Positions 1 to 7,623 of a stretch of 64,000 nt of DNA are shown one piece after another (the stretch's first letter is position 1; every line of letters starts with the position of its first letter). Below the pieces are notes generated by a model. It ran no database searches, was not told the origin of the DNA, and was given only the letters and a program-made list of their open reading frames with translations. Location: the NCBI GenBank assembly GCA_934623575.1, contig CAKTVL010000002.1, forward strand, positions 77,033 to 141,032. Direction: 5' to 3'. The translations under genes and the position numbers were made by a program. Source of the stretch: an uncultured Oscillospiraceae bacterium (GTDB lineage Bacteria; Bacillota; Clostridia; Oscillospirales; Oscillospiraceae).

Positions 1-867
1 GTAGTTCTCCACGTTGTGTACGCCGGGGATCTTAATATCCTCCGTGGTCATAATGACCCGCTCGTGGCCGCCGCTGCGGCACACGATATCTTCGCCCCGC
101 AGAAACACGCCGTCCGCCGCCTCGCCCTGCCGGCTGAACAGCCGGACGCGGCCCGGTGCGCGCCGGGACTGCTCCGCCGTGATGGCATTGTCCGCGTTGA
201 ACACCGCGATGTCCTCCCGGCCCTGGTGGCGGAAGATATTCTCCTTGGCGGCCACATACTCCGCCATATCCCGGTGCATATCCAGATGGTTGGGGGCCAG
301 GTTGGTGACCACCGCGATGTGGGGGCTTCTGGTCATGGTCATCAGCTGGAAGCTGGACAGCTCCAGCACGGCATAGTCCGTCTCCAGCATCCCGTCCGCC
401 TCGCACAGCAGCGGGTGGCCGATATTCCCGCCGATCCACACGCGTTTCCCTGCCTTTCTCAGCAGTTCTGCGATGATAGTCGTCGTTGTCGTCTTGCCGT
501 CAGAGCCGGTCACCGCGATGATAGGGCACGGGCACACCTGGAAAAATACCTCCATCTCGCTGGTCAAAACCGCGCCTTTTTTCACACATTCCGCGATCTC
601 CGGCACGTCCGGGCGCAGTCCGGGCGTCCTGAAAATAACGTCCGCGTCCAGGCCTTTCAGGTATCCCTCGCCCAGCTGCAGCACGCAGCCCAGCGCCTCC
701 AGCTTCTCCGCCTGGTCACCCATCTGCTCCCGGGTGCGTTTGTCGCAGGCGGTGACCCGGATACCTTCTGCCGCAAGGGTCTCCAGCAGCGGCGTGTTGC
801 TGACGCCGATGCCGATAACGGCCACCTTTTTCTCCCGCAGGCTCTCTATATACGCATGCAATGTCAT
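1..867 (-). CDS. murD: UDP-N-acetylmuramoyl-L-alanine--D-glutamate ligase, C-terminus cut by window edge
   Basis: MurD adds D-glutamate to UDP-MurNAc-L-Ala in the cytoplasm, an ATP-dependent step of peptidoglycan precursor synthesis. The frame stays open to base 1, giving 289 codons of a family that is usually about 450, so the C-terminal ligase domain lies outside. Visible signs are the N-terminal nucleotide-binding turn GIGVSN (about residues 19-24), the Mur ligase P-loop GSDGKTTTT (121-129), the ELSSFQL stretch and NLAPNHLDMH, where Mur ligases bind metal and substrate. The ATG at 867 is chosen because AAAGGAG sits about nine bases upstream and a clean promoter precedes it. It is transcribed away from the amino-acid transport operon, behind that operon's terminator. 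Confidence 0.95.
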   Translation of the reverse strand, partial: MTLHAYIESLREKKVAVIGIGVSNTPLLETLAAEGIRVTACDKRTREQMGDQAEKLEALGCVLQLGEGYLKGLDADVIFRTPGLRPDVPEIAECVKKGAVLTSEMEVFFQVCPCPIIAVTGSDGKTTTTTIIAELLRKAGKRVWIGGNIGHPLLCEADGMLETDYAVLELSSFQLMTMTRSPHIAVVTNLAPNHLDMHRDMAEYVAAKENIFRHQGREDIAVFNADNAITAEQSRRAPGRVRLFSRQGEAADGVFLRGEDIVCRSGGHERVIMTTEDIKIPGVHNVENY

Positions 868-905
868 GTAACATCACTCCTTTTGCTGTCGCTTCTGATT
901 GGTTT

Positions 906-934
906 ATTATACCTCTCCGCCGCCGATTGTACAA
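906..934 (-). promoter_or_regulatory. Promoter of murD
   Basis: On the minus strand a -35 box TTGTAC (934-929) and a -10 box TATAAT (911-906) are separated by 17 bases. The start of transcription would fall about 30 bases before the murD ATG. The promoter begins right after the terminator of the preceding operon, so murD starts its own transcript. Confidence 0.75.
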
Positions 935-935
935 C

Positions 936-966
936 AAAAAATCGCACCCCTTCGGGTGCGATTTTT
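936..966 (-). terminator. Rho-independent terminator of the amino-acid transporter/racemase operon
   Basis: A 13-base stem (AATCGCACCC core, arms 937-949 and 954-966) closes a CTTC/GAAG loop and is followed on the minus strand by a run of six T. It touches the racemase stop codon at 966-968. Confidence 0.85.
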
Positions 967-1733
967 CAGATCTCCACGTCAAACGGCTCGCCCAACGTCA
1001 CCGGGCCGCCGATGGCCGCCGCAATGACCGTGCCCGCCCGTCGGGTGACCGACGCGCTCACGATGCCCGCCGGCTGCCGCAGCGCCGCGGAGAATGTCCC
1101 CTCCCGGCCCTGGCTCATGGCGACGACGCTGGCCAGCGTACCGCTGCCGCAGCTGCCCTCAAACACCAGCGTTCCGGCCTCCGGCACCTTCACCAGCGGC
1201 GTCATGCTCTCGCCGTTCAGAAAGCACACGCCGTAGGCCTGCAGCTCCGGATACGCCGCAAAAACCGACTCTGCCTGGGCAAAAAACGCCTGGCTGGGCG
1301 CCACGTCCCGGACGATCAGGTGGGCGATGCCGCCCAGGTGGACCAGCGTGCCGGGCACACCGTCCACATCCATCTGCTCTACGGACCGGGGCAGCGGCAT
1401 CTCCGCCTCCGCCGTGCCCTGCTCCATGTCCACCGCCACCGCGATGGGATGGTCACAGCCGCTGACGGACAGGTGCATGGTATGCCGCCCGATCAGGCCC
1501 TTCTGCTTCGCCAGCAGGAAGCCGTAGGCCCGGGAAGCGTTGCCGCAGAACTCCCCCGCCTCCATCTCCATGTGGCCGTTGGGGAAGATAAAGCCCACCT
1601 GCTCCGCCTTCAATCCTTCGATAGTCATTAGCTTGGCGGCGATGGCGGCGCATTCCGCCTTTTCCACCGGCGTCAGAACAAAAAGCGTGATATTTCCCGC
1701 GGGATCTGCCCGCACGATACGATACTTGTTCAT
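966..1733 (-). CDS. DapF-fold amino-acid racemase, histidine racemase (CntK/HisR)-like
   Basis: 255 residues of the diaminopimelate epimerase fold, a cofactor-independent two-cysteine racemase. Both catalytic cysteines are present, in EFCGNA (Cys63) and EGSCGSGT (Cys195). The flanking residues differ from true DapF: the second motif lacks the usual ERGxGxTxAC lead-in and reads FEGSCGSGT. As I remember them, staphylococcal CntK and related histidine racemases read EFCGNA and ENSCGSGT and share the nearby SGN, EQVGFI and VSGC stretches, all of which have counterparts here (AGN, EQVGFI, VSGC). I therefore infer a histidine or broad amino-acid racemase, not lysine biosynthesis. The ATG overlaps the stop of the ABC ATPase by four bases (ATGA), so it is the last gene of the amino-acid import operon. 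Substrate remains unproven. Confidence 0.75.
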   Translation of the reverse strand: MNKYRIVRADPAGNITLFVLTPVEKAECAAIAAKLMTIEGLKAEQVGFIFPNGHMEMEAGEFCGNASRAYGFLLAKQKGLIGRHTMHLSVSGCDHPIAVAVDMEQGTAEAEMPLPRSVEQMDVDGVPGTLVHLGGIAHLIVRDVAPSQAFFAQAESVFAAYPELQAYGVCFLNGESMTPLVKVPEAGTLVFEGSCGSGTLASVVAMSQGREGTFSAALRQPAGIVSASVTRRAGTVIAAAIGGPVTLGEPFDVEI

Positions 1734-2497
1734 CTCTGGTATCTCCCCAGGAACTGGCGGGTGCGCTCCTCGCGGGTGTTCACCATCACCTCTTCCGGCG
1801 TGCCCTCCTCCACGATGACGCCGTCCGCCATGAAGATCACGCGGTCGGCCACGTCCTGGGCAAAGGACATCTCGTGGGTGACGATGACCATGGTCATGTG
1901 CTCCTCCGCCAGGTCGCGGATCACCTTCAATATCTCGCCGGTCAGCTCCGGGTCCAGCGCCGAGGTGGGCTCGTCGAAAAACAGGATCTCCGGGTCCATA
2001 GCCAGCGCCCGGGCGATGGCCACGCGCTGCTGCTGTCCGCCGGACAGCTCGCAGGGATAGGCCTCCGCCTTCTCAGACAGGCCCATCTTCTCCAGCAGCT
2101 GGCGGGCACGCGCCTCGGCCTCCGCTTTATCCCGGCCCAGGACACGGACCTGCGCGTCCGTCAAGTTCTTCAGCACCGAGTAGTGGGGGAAGAGATTGAA
2201 GCTCTGGAACACCAGTCCGAATTTCTCCCGCACCTTTTTCAGCTCTTCCTTCCCAGCATAGACCGCCTTGCCGTCCTCTCCCGTCCAGACGGCCTGCACG
2301 TCGTCATAGAGCATCTCGCCGGCATCCATCCTGGTCAGCAGCGTGGCGCAGCGCAGCAGCGTGGACTTCCCGCTGCCGGAGGGGCCGATAATGGCCACCA
2401 CCTCGCCCTTCTCCACGGAAAGGCTGATGTCCTTCAGCACGTGCAGCGTCTCGTCGTTAAAGCTCTTCTGCACATGGTTCATCTGTAACAATTTCAT
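1730..2497 (-). CDS. Polar amino-acid ABC transporter, ATP-binding protein
   Basis: 255-residue ATPase of the GlnQ/HisP family that powers amino-acid uptake at the membrane. Visible motifs are Walker [10 protein letters not shown] (38-46), the Q-loop [10 protein letters not shown], signature LSGGQQQR, Walker [15 protein letters not shown] and the switch histidine in VTHEMSF. It lies 12 bases downstream of the permease and overlaps the racemase start by four bases, so translation of the two is probably coupled. The family transports histidine, glutamine, arginine or cystine; sequence alone does not say which, but the coupled racemase makes histidine a reasonable guess. Confidence 0.93.
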   Translation of the reverse strand: MKLLQMNHVQKSFNDETLHVLKDISLSVEKGEVVAIIGPSGSGKSTLLRCATLLTRMDAGEMLYDDVQAVWTGEDGKAVYAGKEELKKVREKFGLVFQSFNLFPHYSVLKNLTDAQVRVLGRDKAEAEARARQLLEKMGLSEKAEAYPCELSGGQQQRVAIARALAMDPEILFFDEPTSALDPELTGEILKVIRDLAEEHMTMVIVTHEMSFAQDVADRVIFMADGVIVEEGTPEEVMVNTREERTRQFLGRYQR

Positions 2498-2509
2498 GCG
2501 GCCGCCTCC

Positions 2510-3157
2510 TTACTGATAATAGCTCATCTGCTTCTCCACTTTGCCCATCACAAAGTCCACGATGGCGTTGAACAGGAAGTAGAACACGCCCGCCACCAGG
2601 AACGGTGTGAAGCTGGTCTCGGAGTTGGCGATCTGCTTGCCGATGGTGAACATCTCCTGATAGGACACGGTGAACGCCATGGAGGTGTCCTTCACCAGTG
2701 TCACCACCTCGTTGGTGATGCTGGGCATGATGCGCTTGAACACCTGCGGCAGGATGATGTGGATAAAGGTCTGGGTCTTGGTGTAGCCCAGCACCTCCGC
2801 CGCCTCATACTGCCCCACCGGCATGGACTCAATACCGCCGCGGTAGATCTCCGCGAAATAGGCCGCGTAGTTGATGGCAAAGGCGATCACCACCGGGATC
2901 AGCTTGTTGCGGGCCACAGCCATACCAAAGAGGTAATACGGGCCGTAGGTCACAGCCAGCAGCTGCAGCATCAGCGGTGTGCCGCGGAGAATGGAAATGA
3001 AAAAGCGGGTGATGCCGGAGATGATCTTGCTCTTGCTCATGCGCAGCAGTGCGACGATCATGCCCAGCGGCAGGGAAAAGAGAAGCGTCAGGAAGAAAAT
3101 GGCGCAGGTCTTGGAAAGCCCGTCTCCCATCTTCATGATCATGGTCAGTAAGGTCAT
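2510..3157 (-). CDS. Polar amino-acid ABC transporter, permease
   Basis: 215-residue HisM/GlnP-family inner-membrane permease with about five hydrophobic segments, beginning around residues 15-35 (ALLF/LPLGMIVALL region). The EAA-type loop that docks on the ATPase is visible as YEAAEVLGYTKTQTFIHIILPQ. TGAGGA stands a few bases before the ATG. There is a single permease gene, so the transporter presumably uses a homodimer. It lies between the binding protein (85 bases upstream) and the ATPase in one operon. Confidence 0.92.
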   Translation of the reverse strand: MTLLTMIMKMGDGLSKTCAIFFLTLLFSLPLGMIVALLRMSKSKIISGITRFFISILRGTPLMLQLLAVTYGPYYLFGMAVARNKLIPVVIAFAINYAAYFAEIYRGGIESMPVGQYEAAEVLGYTKTQTFIHIILPQVFKRIMPSITNEVVTLVKDTSMAFTVSYQEMFTIGKQIANSETSFTPFLVAGVFYFLFNAIVDFVMGKVEKQMSYYQ

Positions 3158-3242
3158 ATCGTATCCTCAACTCACAGGCTCCCGGAGGCGGTTTTCGCCC
3201 CCGGGAGTCCCGGTATTTTTTATGTTATGCGCGCCGTCCGTC

Positions 3243-4067
3243 TCAGCCCAGCAGGGTCAGGTTGTTGACGATGTCGGGGTACTTGGCAGCGATCTCGGCA
3301 TAGGTGCCGTTCTCCACCAGCTTGGCTACGGCGTCCTCGATCTCCGCGCACAGCTCGGCGTCGCCGGAACGGAACGCGATACCGTACTGCTCAGCGCCCA
3401 GACCCTCGTCCAGAACGGTGAAGCCGGCGTTCTCAGCCGCATAGGAAACCGCCACAGGCTTGTCCACGATCACGGCATCCACAGCGCCGCCGCCCAGCTC
3501 GGTGAAGCACTTCAGGAAGCTGTCGCAGGTGGTCAGATTGCCGAAGGTCGCCGCCAGGTCGGCCAGATCGCCGCCCTCAGCCAGCAGTGCCTCGCCGGAG
3601 GTACCCAGCTGCACGGCCACGGTCTTGCCGCTGAGGTCCGCGGAGGACTTGATGTCGCTGCCCTCCTTGACCATGATCACCTGGGTGTTGTCATAGTAGG
3701 GGGTGGAGATCACATAGCCGGCTTCCTTCATGGAATCCAGGATGGTCATGCCGGACCACACGAAGTCGCACTCACCGGCGTCCAACTGCACCAGCTTCTG
3801 ATCCCAGTTCACGGGGAACACCTTCATCTCCCAGCCCATCAGGTCGCAGACGGCCTTGCAGACCTCCACGTCGAAGCCGGTGTAGTTACCGTCGGAATCC
3901 ATATAGCTGAAGGGGGGATACTCTGCGTCGATACCCATGATCACGGTCTTGGTACCGTCGGCGCTGTCTGCGCCGTCCTTGGAGGCATCATCCTGGCTCT
4001 TGCTGCCGCAGGCCACCAGGGACAGGGCCATCACCATGGCCAGAACAAATGCGATCAGTTTTTTCAT
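3243..4067 (-). CDS. Amino-acid ABC transporter substrate-binding lipoprotein
   Basis: 274-residue cluster-F type binding protein (PF00497). A lipoprotein signal ends in the lipobox LVAC (Cys20), followed by an acidic serine/aspartate-rich linker and the family start IMGIDAEYPPFSY. FDVEVCKAV and the GKTVAVQLGTSGE hinge are typical of HisJ/GlnH proteins. As first gene of the operon it would be the most highly expressed, as is usual for the binding protein. AAAGGAGAAAG precedes the ATG. The leader upstream carries a repeated palindromic box that may control the operon. Confidence 0.93.
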   Translation of the reverse strand: MKKLIAFVLAMVMALSLVACGSKSQDDASKDGADSADGTKTVIMGIDAEYPPFSYMDSDGNYTGFDVEVCKAVCDLMGWEMKVFPVNWDQKLVQLDAGECDFVWSGMTILDSMKEAGYVISTPYYDNTQVIMVKEGSDIKSSADLSGKTVAVQLGTSGEALLAEGGDLADLAATFGNLTTCDSFLKCFTELGGGAVDAVIVDKPVAVSYAAENAGFTVLDEGLGAEQYGIAFRSGDAELCAEIEDAVAKLVENGTYAEIAAKYPDIVNNLTLLG

Positions 4068-4083
4068 AATTCTTTCTCCTTTT

Positions 4084-4125
4084 CTGCCGGTATATACCGG
4101 TTTTGTGCTCTTGCTGCCGGTATAT
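4084..4125 (-). promoter_or_regulatory. Twin CTGCCGGTATAT boxes in the leader of the amino-acid import operon
   Basis: The 12-base word CTGCCGGTATAT occurs at 4084-4095 and again at 4114-4125, a 30-base period. The first copy extends into a perfect 14-base palindrome, CCGGTATATACCGG (4087-4100). Both lie between the likely promoter and the binding-protein start, so they could bind a repressor. The regulator is not identifiable in the window. Confidence 0.4.
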
Positions 4126-4151
4126 CGGCGGCGGTTGTTTACTACGCTATC

Positions 4152-4180
4152 AATTTACCACTTTACCAAGCTAATGTAAA
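4152..4180 (-). promoter_or_regulatory. Candidate promoter of the amino-acid import operon
   Basis: TTTACA (4180-4175) and TAAATT (4157-4152) on the minus strand with a 17-base spacer, in a locally AT-rich stretch about 85 bases before the binding-protein start. The -10 box is imperfect. Confidence 0.45.
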
Positions 4181-4295
4181 TAGTTTTGTATTCCATAAAA
4201 TCACGAGCTTTCCCTCCATCAATTGTGCAAAACCGCCAAATCGACCTTTGAAACCGCCAAAATGCGCCGCAGGAGCAGCGGAAACGGCCGGCAGG

Positions 4296-4324
4296 AAAAG
4301 GGCGCAGCGTCTACCGCTGCGCCC
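4296..4324 (-). terminator. Terminator of the RNase P RNA gene
   Basis: Minus-strand stem GGGCGCAGCG/CGCTGCGCCC (arms 4315-4324 and 4300-4309) with a five-base loop and a TTTT tail, placed directly after the 3' end of the RNase P RNA. Confidence 0.85.
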
Positions 4325-4334
4325 TCCGTATGTC

Positions 4335-4796
4335 GGTGCGAGTATGCCTATAAGCCGGGTTCTGTTTTGATAGTCATCTATCTACGCGCATCGTCGCCGA
4401 TGCGCTCCAGCCACCTCGGGAGCGGCCGGGCCGGCCTGTTGCTCCCATACCGGTGTTGCTCCGGATAGAGTTTACAGCGACGGTCGCTTTCACACGCCGT
4501 CGGGTGAGCTCTTACCTCGCCTTTCCACCCTTACCTCGTCGGTGCGGACTCCATATCCTTCGTCTCGCCGCAAGCGGCAGGCCGAAGTCATTTCGCCGCA
4601 CCTCCTCTCCCCACAAAAACTACGTTTTTGCGGGGGCCCCATTTCTGGGGAAATGACGAGGCGGTATATCTCTGTTGCACTTTTCCTGAAGTCGCCTTCG
4701 GCGGGCGTTACCCGCTATCCTTGCCCTGTGGAGCCCGGACTTTCCTCATGGACGGGCTTTCGCCCTGTCCCCGCGACTATCCAGCGTACTCGCAGG
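4335..4796 (-). ncRNA. rnpB: RNase P RNA, bacterial class A
   Basis: This is the catalytic RNA that trims tRNA 5' ends. Diagnostic stretches on the minus strand are GAGGAAAGTCCGGGCTCC (about 4748-4731), the GGTAAGGGTGGAAAGG and GGTAAGAGCTCACC core, and the 3' signature ACAGAACCCGGCTTATAGGC (4365-4346). The ends are set by helix P1: GCGAGTA at 4793-4787 pairs with TACTCGC at 4344-4338. About 460 nt is somewhat long. The extra length is in the variable arm around 4590-4670, which forms A-rich and C-rich hairpins. It has its own promoter and terminator. Confidence 0.95.
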
Positions 4797-4800
4797 TTTG

Positions 4801-4830
4801 ATTCTACCCCAACCCACCGGTGAAAGTCAA
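4801..4830 (-). promoter_or_regulatory. Promoter of rnpB
   Basis: TTGACT (4830-4825) and TAGAAT (4806-4801) with an 18-base spacer on the minus strand. The predicted start, around 4794, agrees with the 5' strand of helix P1, which supports both calls. Confidence 0.75.
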
Positions 4831-4838
4831 TGAAAACT

Positions 4839-6314
4839 TCACCGTATCCGGGGTATCAGCAGCATTCTGTCCGGGACCGCCCCCTCCTCCAGCTGGTTGG
4901 CGGCGCGGATCAGCGCCTCATCCGTGCGGTACTGCTTTGCCACGTCCCACAGCGTCTCCTCCGGCGTCATGCGCCGCAGGACCAGCGACGGCCTGCGGCC
5001 GCTGTCCTCCTCCGGCAGCAGCTGCACCGCGCTGACCGCCCGCAGCGTCTCCCGCGGCGCGGCGGACGGCGATAGGCTCACGGTCTGGCGCAGGTCGCAG
5101 CCGCCACCGGTAAAGGTCACCTCCGGCGCGCCCAGACAGGCGCACACACGCCCCTCCGGCAGCGGCAGCTGCGCCGTCCGCTCCGTAACGGCCGGGGCCT
5201 CCTCCTCGTCCAGATACAGCAGCCGCAGCTGCACCTGGGCACAGGGCGTCCCGTCCTCCGCCGCCGCGCCGGCGCAGCCCTCGTCCGTGACGAACACAAA
5301 GGGCCGCTGCCGCCCAAAATCCAGATGTTGGGTCACCTCCTGCCGCTCCACCGCCTCCGGCGCCAGCGGCAGCGTGACCTCTGCCAGCTCCGGCTGGGCC
5401 GTGCAGCGGGTGCTGTACAGGTCCGTGACGCAGGAGACCGTCTCCTGCCGCGTGGCCCGCAGCAGGAGACGCAGCTCCGCCGTGACGGTGAAGCCCGCCG
5501 TCTCCTCTCCCCGCAGCAGCCGCGTCTCGCCGCACAGCAGCTGCGGCAGCGCGGATACGGTCAGCTCCTCTCCCTCCACGGGGCTGTCCACGATCTGCGA
5601 CAGGGGGATGTGCCCCGTGTATGTATGCAGCCTTTGCTGCTGGCAGCGGTACAGGGCGCACAGCAGCAGCTCTCCCTTGACCAGCAGCTTGGTCCCCACC
5701 ACCTGGCAGGAGTCCACCCTGGGGTACAGGCGGCACAGCAGCAGATCCTCCGGCGCCGGCTGTCCCGCGGGCACCGTTACCTCACCGGTGACCGCGCACT
5801 CCCGCACCGCCATGGCAGCGGTCAGGCAGAGCTGCCGCTCCTGCCGCCGCAGCCGCAGGGACGGGTCCTCGCCCGCGCCCACGCACAGACGCACCGTGGT
5901 GCAGCGATAGCCGCTGACCGTCCACTCCGGCATCAGCCGCAGGCGCAGACGCCGGGGCGTCAGGGCCTGGGCCTCGCACAGCAGCAGCCGCCCGGCGGCC
6001 CACAGCACCTGGCAGGCCGCCAGCGGACGGTTTTCCGCCCCGCAGACAAAGGGCACCGACTGCGTCAGGCTCCGCAGTCCCACGCTCTCCTCCGATGTAT
6101 ACAGCACCGCGACGCGCACCTCTCCCCGCAGCTCCAGACTGCCGTTCCGCGCCGCGATCTCCCGCAGACACAGCGTCCCCGCCGTCTCCACGATGCGCCC
6201 CACATCCGGGCAGTAGTCGGCGATGACCGTCTCCAGCGTCTCCTCATGGGTCAGCGTCAGCCGGGGCGCGTCGTCCCAGCAGGTGATGTCCTTCCATTGC
6301 AAGCCACATTCCAT
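4839..6314 (-). CDS. sipL: SipL-like spore coat morphogenetic protein (DUF3794/SPOCS domains plus LysM)
   Basis: 491 residues built of DUF3794 (SPOCS) repeats, for example GEVRVAVLYTSEE near residues 63-75 and VKGELLLCALYR near 216, ending in a LysM-type domain (about 447-491: EETLWDVAKQYRTDEALI and a closing LLIPRIR). Clostridial SipL has this architecture and does the job of Bacillus SpoVID: its LysM domain binds SpoIVA to anchor the coat to the forespore. The neighbour spoVM, which also works with SpoIVA, strongly supports the assignment. A sigma-E-like promoter sits directly upstream, and GAGGG precedes the ATG. Confidence 0.85.
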   Translation of the reverse strand: MECGLQWKDITCWDDAPRLTLTHEETLETVIADYCPDVGRIVETAGTLCLREIAARNGSLELRGEVRVAVLYTSEESVGLRSLTQSVPFVCGAENRPLAACQVLWAAGRLLLCEAQALTPRRLRLRLMPEWTVSGYRCTTVRLCVGAGEDPSLRLRRQERQLCLTAAMAVRECAVTGEVTVPAGQPAPEDLLLCRLYPRVDSCQVVGTKLLVKGELLLCALYRCQQQRLHTYTGHIPLSQIVDSPVEGEELTVSALPQLLCGETRLLRGEETAGFTVTAELRLLLRATRQETVSCVTDLYSTRCTAQPELAEVTLPLAPEAVERQEVTQHLDFGRQRPFVFVTDEGCAGAAAEDGTPCAQVQLRLLYLDEEEAPAVTERTAQLPLPEGRVCACLGAPEVTFTGGGCDLRQTVSLSPSAAPRETLRAVSAVQLLPEEDSGRRPSLVLRRMTPEETLWDVAKQYRTDEALIRAANQLEEGAVPDRMLLIPRIR

Positions 6315-6347
6315 GTTCCAGCCCTCACATTCCTATGGTTTGCTGCC

Positions 6348-6376
6348 ATTATATGTGAGAACGGCGGCCATTATGC
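6348..6376 (-). promoter_or_regulatory. Sigma-E-like promoter of sipL
   Basis: On the minus strand GCATAAT (6376-6370) and CATATAAT (6355-6348) leave 16 bases between ATA and the -10 box, fitting the mother-cell sigma-E pattern ATA-16/18-CATACANT. The -35 box overlaps the spoVM stop codon. A sigma-A reading with TATAAT alone cannot be excluded. Confidence 0.55.
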
Positions 6377-6445
6377 CGCCGCGCCGAACAGACGGCGCAG
6401 CAGCCCCCGTAGCCCGCGCGGTGCCCGCCAGACGATGATCCTCAT
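6371..6445 (-). CDS. spoVM: SpoVM, spore morphogenetic peptide (24 residues)
   Basis: A 24-codon gene with an excellent ribosome site (ACAGGAGGTGAG, about five bases before ATG). The product runs MRIIVWRAP then RGLRGLLRRLFG and ends in AAA. It aligns without gaps to Bacillus SpoVM: Met1, a short hydrophobic stretch, Pro9, an amphipathic arginine/leucine helix and Gly21. SpoVM is a mother-cell peptide that senses the convex forespore membrane and recruits SpoIVA. Position beside sipL, and near rsgA-prkC as in Bacillus, supports it. Such short genes are easily missed by automatic annotation. Confidence 0.85.
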   Translation of the reverse strand: MRIIVWRAPRGLRGLLRRLFGAAA

Positions 6446-6449
6446 GCCC

Positions 6450-6608
6450 TCACCTCCTGTCTCTCAGGCACGCGATGCCGCAGGCGATCAGCAAAAATGA
6501 CACCAGAAACATCAGGCACCCCACCGGGAACACCGCCGCGATCAGGATGCCCAGTCCCAGTCCCAGCGCACACACGCCCAAAAATCCACATCCGTTCCAT
6601 CGCCGCAC
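6450..6608 (-). CDS. Small two-helix membrane protein of the spoVM cluster
   Basis: The frame is open to an ATG at 6689, but that start has no ribosome site and lies in the terminator region of rsgA. A GTG at 6608 has GGGGAGGGGAG directly upstream and gives 52 residues. The product is a short basic head, two hydrophobic stretches (LGVCALGLGLGILIAAVF and CLMFLVSFLLIACGIACL) and a basic RDRR tail. It ends four bases before spoVM, so the two are probably co-transcribed. I do not recognise a family; a sporulation role is inferred only from position. Confidence 0.6.
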   Translation of the reverse strand: MRRWNGCGFLGVCALGLGLGILIAAVFPVGCLMFLVSFLLIACGIACLRDRR

Positions 6609-6631
6609 GGCACTCCCCTCCCCACTGTTCC

Positions 6632-6639
6632 AGTATATG
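6632..6639 (-). promoter_or_regulatory. Sigma-E-like -10 element before the small membrane protein gene
   Basis: CATATACT on the minus strand lies about 23 bases before the GTG start and downstream of the rsgA terminator, close to the sigma-E consensus CATACANT. No matching -35 element is seen at the usual distance, so this is tentative. Confidence 0.3.
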
Positions 6640-6703
6640 TGCCCCTTCCGTCCGCGTGCGCGGCAGCAAGCCTTATGCACGAACACCACACCACAAGAAT
6701 ACG

Positions 6704-6729
6704 CAAAAAAGCGCCCCGTGCGGGGCGCT
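6704..6729 (-). terminator. Terminator at the end of the rsgA operon
   Basis: AGCGCCCC/GGGGCGCT stem (arms 6722-6729 and 6710-6717) with a four-base loop followed by TTTTTT on the minus strand. It separates the housekeeping operon from the sporulation genes that follow. Confidence 0.85.
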
Positions 6730-6741
6730 TCTGCGTCTTGT

Positions 6742-7623
6742 TCACTTCTTCTGCCAGGCCTGCACGTCCTTCAGCTCCTCATAGAGCCGCAGATAGCTCC
6801 TGTGCCGGCTGGCGGGGATGTCGCCGTCCCTGACGGCCTGCAGCACGCGGCAGCCCTTCTCCTTGGTGTGGGTGCAGCCGGTAAAGCGGCACTGGTCCAC
6901 ATACGGCGCAAACTCCGGAAAGGTCTCCGGCAGGTGCTGCTTCAGCTCCAGATCCAGTTCCTCCGTGTCAAAGGAGGAAAAGCCCGGCGTGTCGATGACA
7001 TACGTCCCCCCGCCCAGGGAGAACAGTTCCACATGGCGGGTAGTGTGCCGCCCGCGGCCCAGGGCCTTGCTGACCTCCCCCACCGGCAGGTGCAGCTCCG
7101 GCAGCAGCCGGTTCAGCACGCTGGACTTGCCCACGCCGGAGTTTCCGGTAAAGGCGTTCAGCTTACCGTCGATGGCCGCGCGCAGCGCCGCCATGCCCTC
7201 CCCAGTCTCTGCGCTGATGCGCAGCACCGGGATGGCCGACCGGCTGTAAATGCCGTACAGCTCCTCCGCCGGATCCAGATCGCACTTGTTCAGGCACAGC
7301 AGCACCTGACAGCCCTTCAGCGCGGCGATGGCCGCAATGCGGTCGATGAGATACGGCTCCGTTACCGGTATGGCGGCGGAGGCCAGTATCACCAGCTGGT
7401 CGATATTGGCGGCAGACGGCCGGGAAAAGACGTTGCGCCGCGGCTCCACCGTCTCCACAAAGCCCTCGCCGCCGCCCAGCTCGCGCACCTGCACCCAGTC
7501 CCCCACCAGCGGGCTGAGCCCCTCCCGGCGGAACTTCCCCCGGGCACGGCACTGCAGCGTCTCCGTACCGGTGTTCACATAATAGAAGCCGCTGAGGGCC
7601 TTCTCAATGCGCCCCCGGCTCAA
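6742..7623 (-). CDS. rsgA: Small ribosomal subunit biogenesis GTPase RsgA (TTG start)
   Basis: RsgA is a circularly permuted GTPase that assists late 30S maturation. Starting at TTG 7623 gives 293 residues beginning SRGRIEKALSGFYYV after the initiator, which matches the usual N-terminus. AGGAGA is six bases upstream, and the TTG shares bases with the prkC stop (TTGA). An upstream in-frame ATG would add 22 residues with no homology. Order of parts: OB fold (1-70), permuted G motifs NKCD, then P-loop GNSGVGKSS and DTPGF, and a C-terminal zinc knuckle with Cys, His and Cys (CRFTGCTHTKEKGC). Confidence 0.95.
   Translation of the reverse strand: MSRGRIEKALSGFYYVNTGTETLQCRARGKFRREGLSPLVGDWVQVRELGGGEGFVETVEPRRNVFSRPSAANIDQLVILASAAIPVTEPYLIDRIAAIAALKGCQVLLCLNKCDLDPAEELYGIYSRSAIPVLRISAETGEGMAALRAAIDGKLNAFTGNSGVGKSSVLNRLLPELHLPVGEVSKALGRGRHTTRHVELFSLGGGTYVIDTPGFSSFDTEELDLELKQHLPETFPEFAPYVDQCRFTGCTHTKEKGCRVLQAVRDGDIPASRHRSYLRLYEELKDVQAWQKK

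Noticed and set aside
966..1733. Annotation as diaminopimelate epimerase (dapF)
   Set aside because: Fold is right, but the motifs around both catalytic cysteines and the transporter context fit a histidine-type racemase better. Kept as an alternative until tested.
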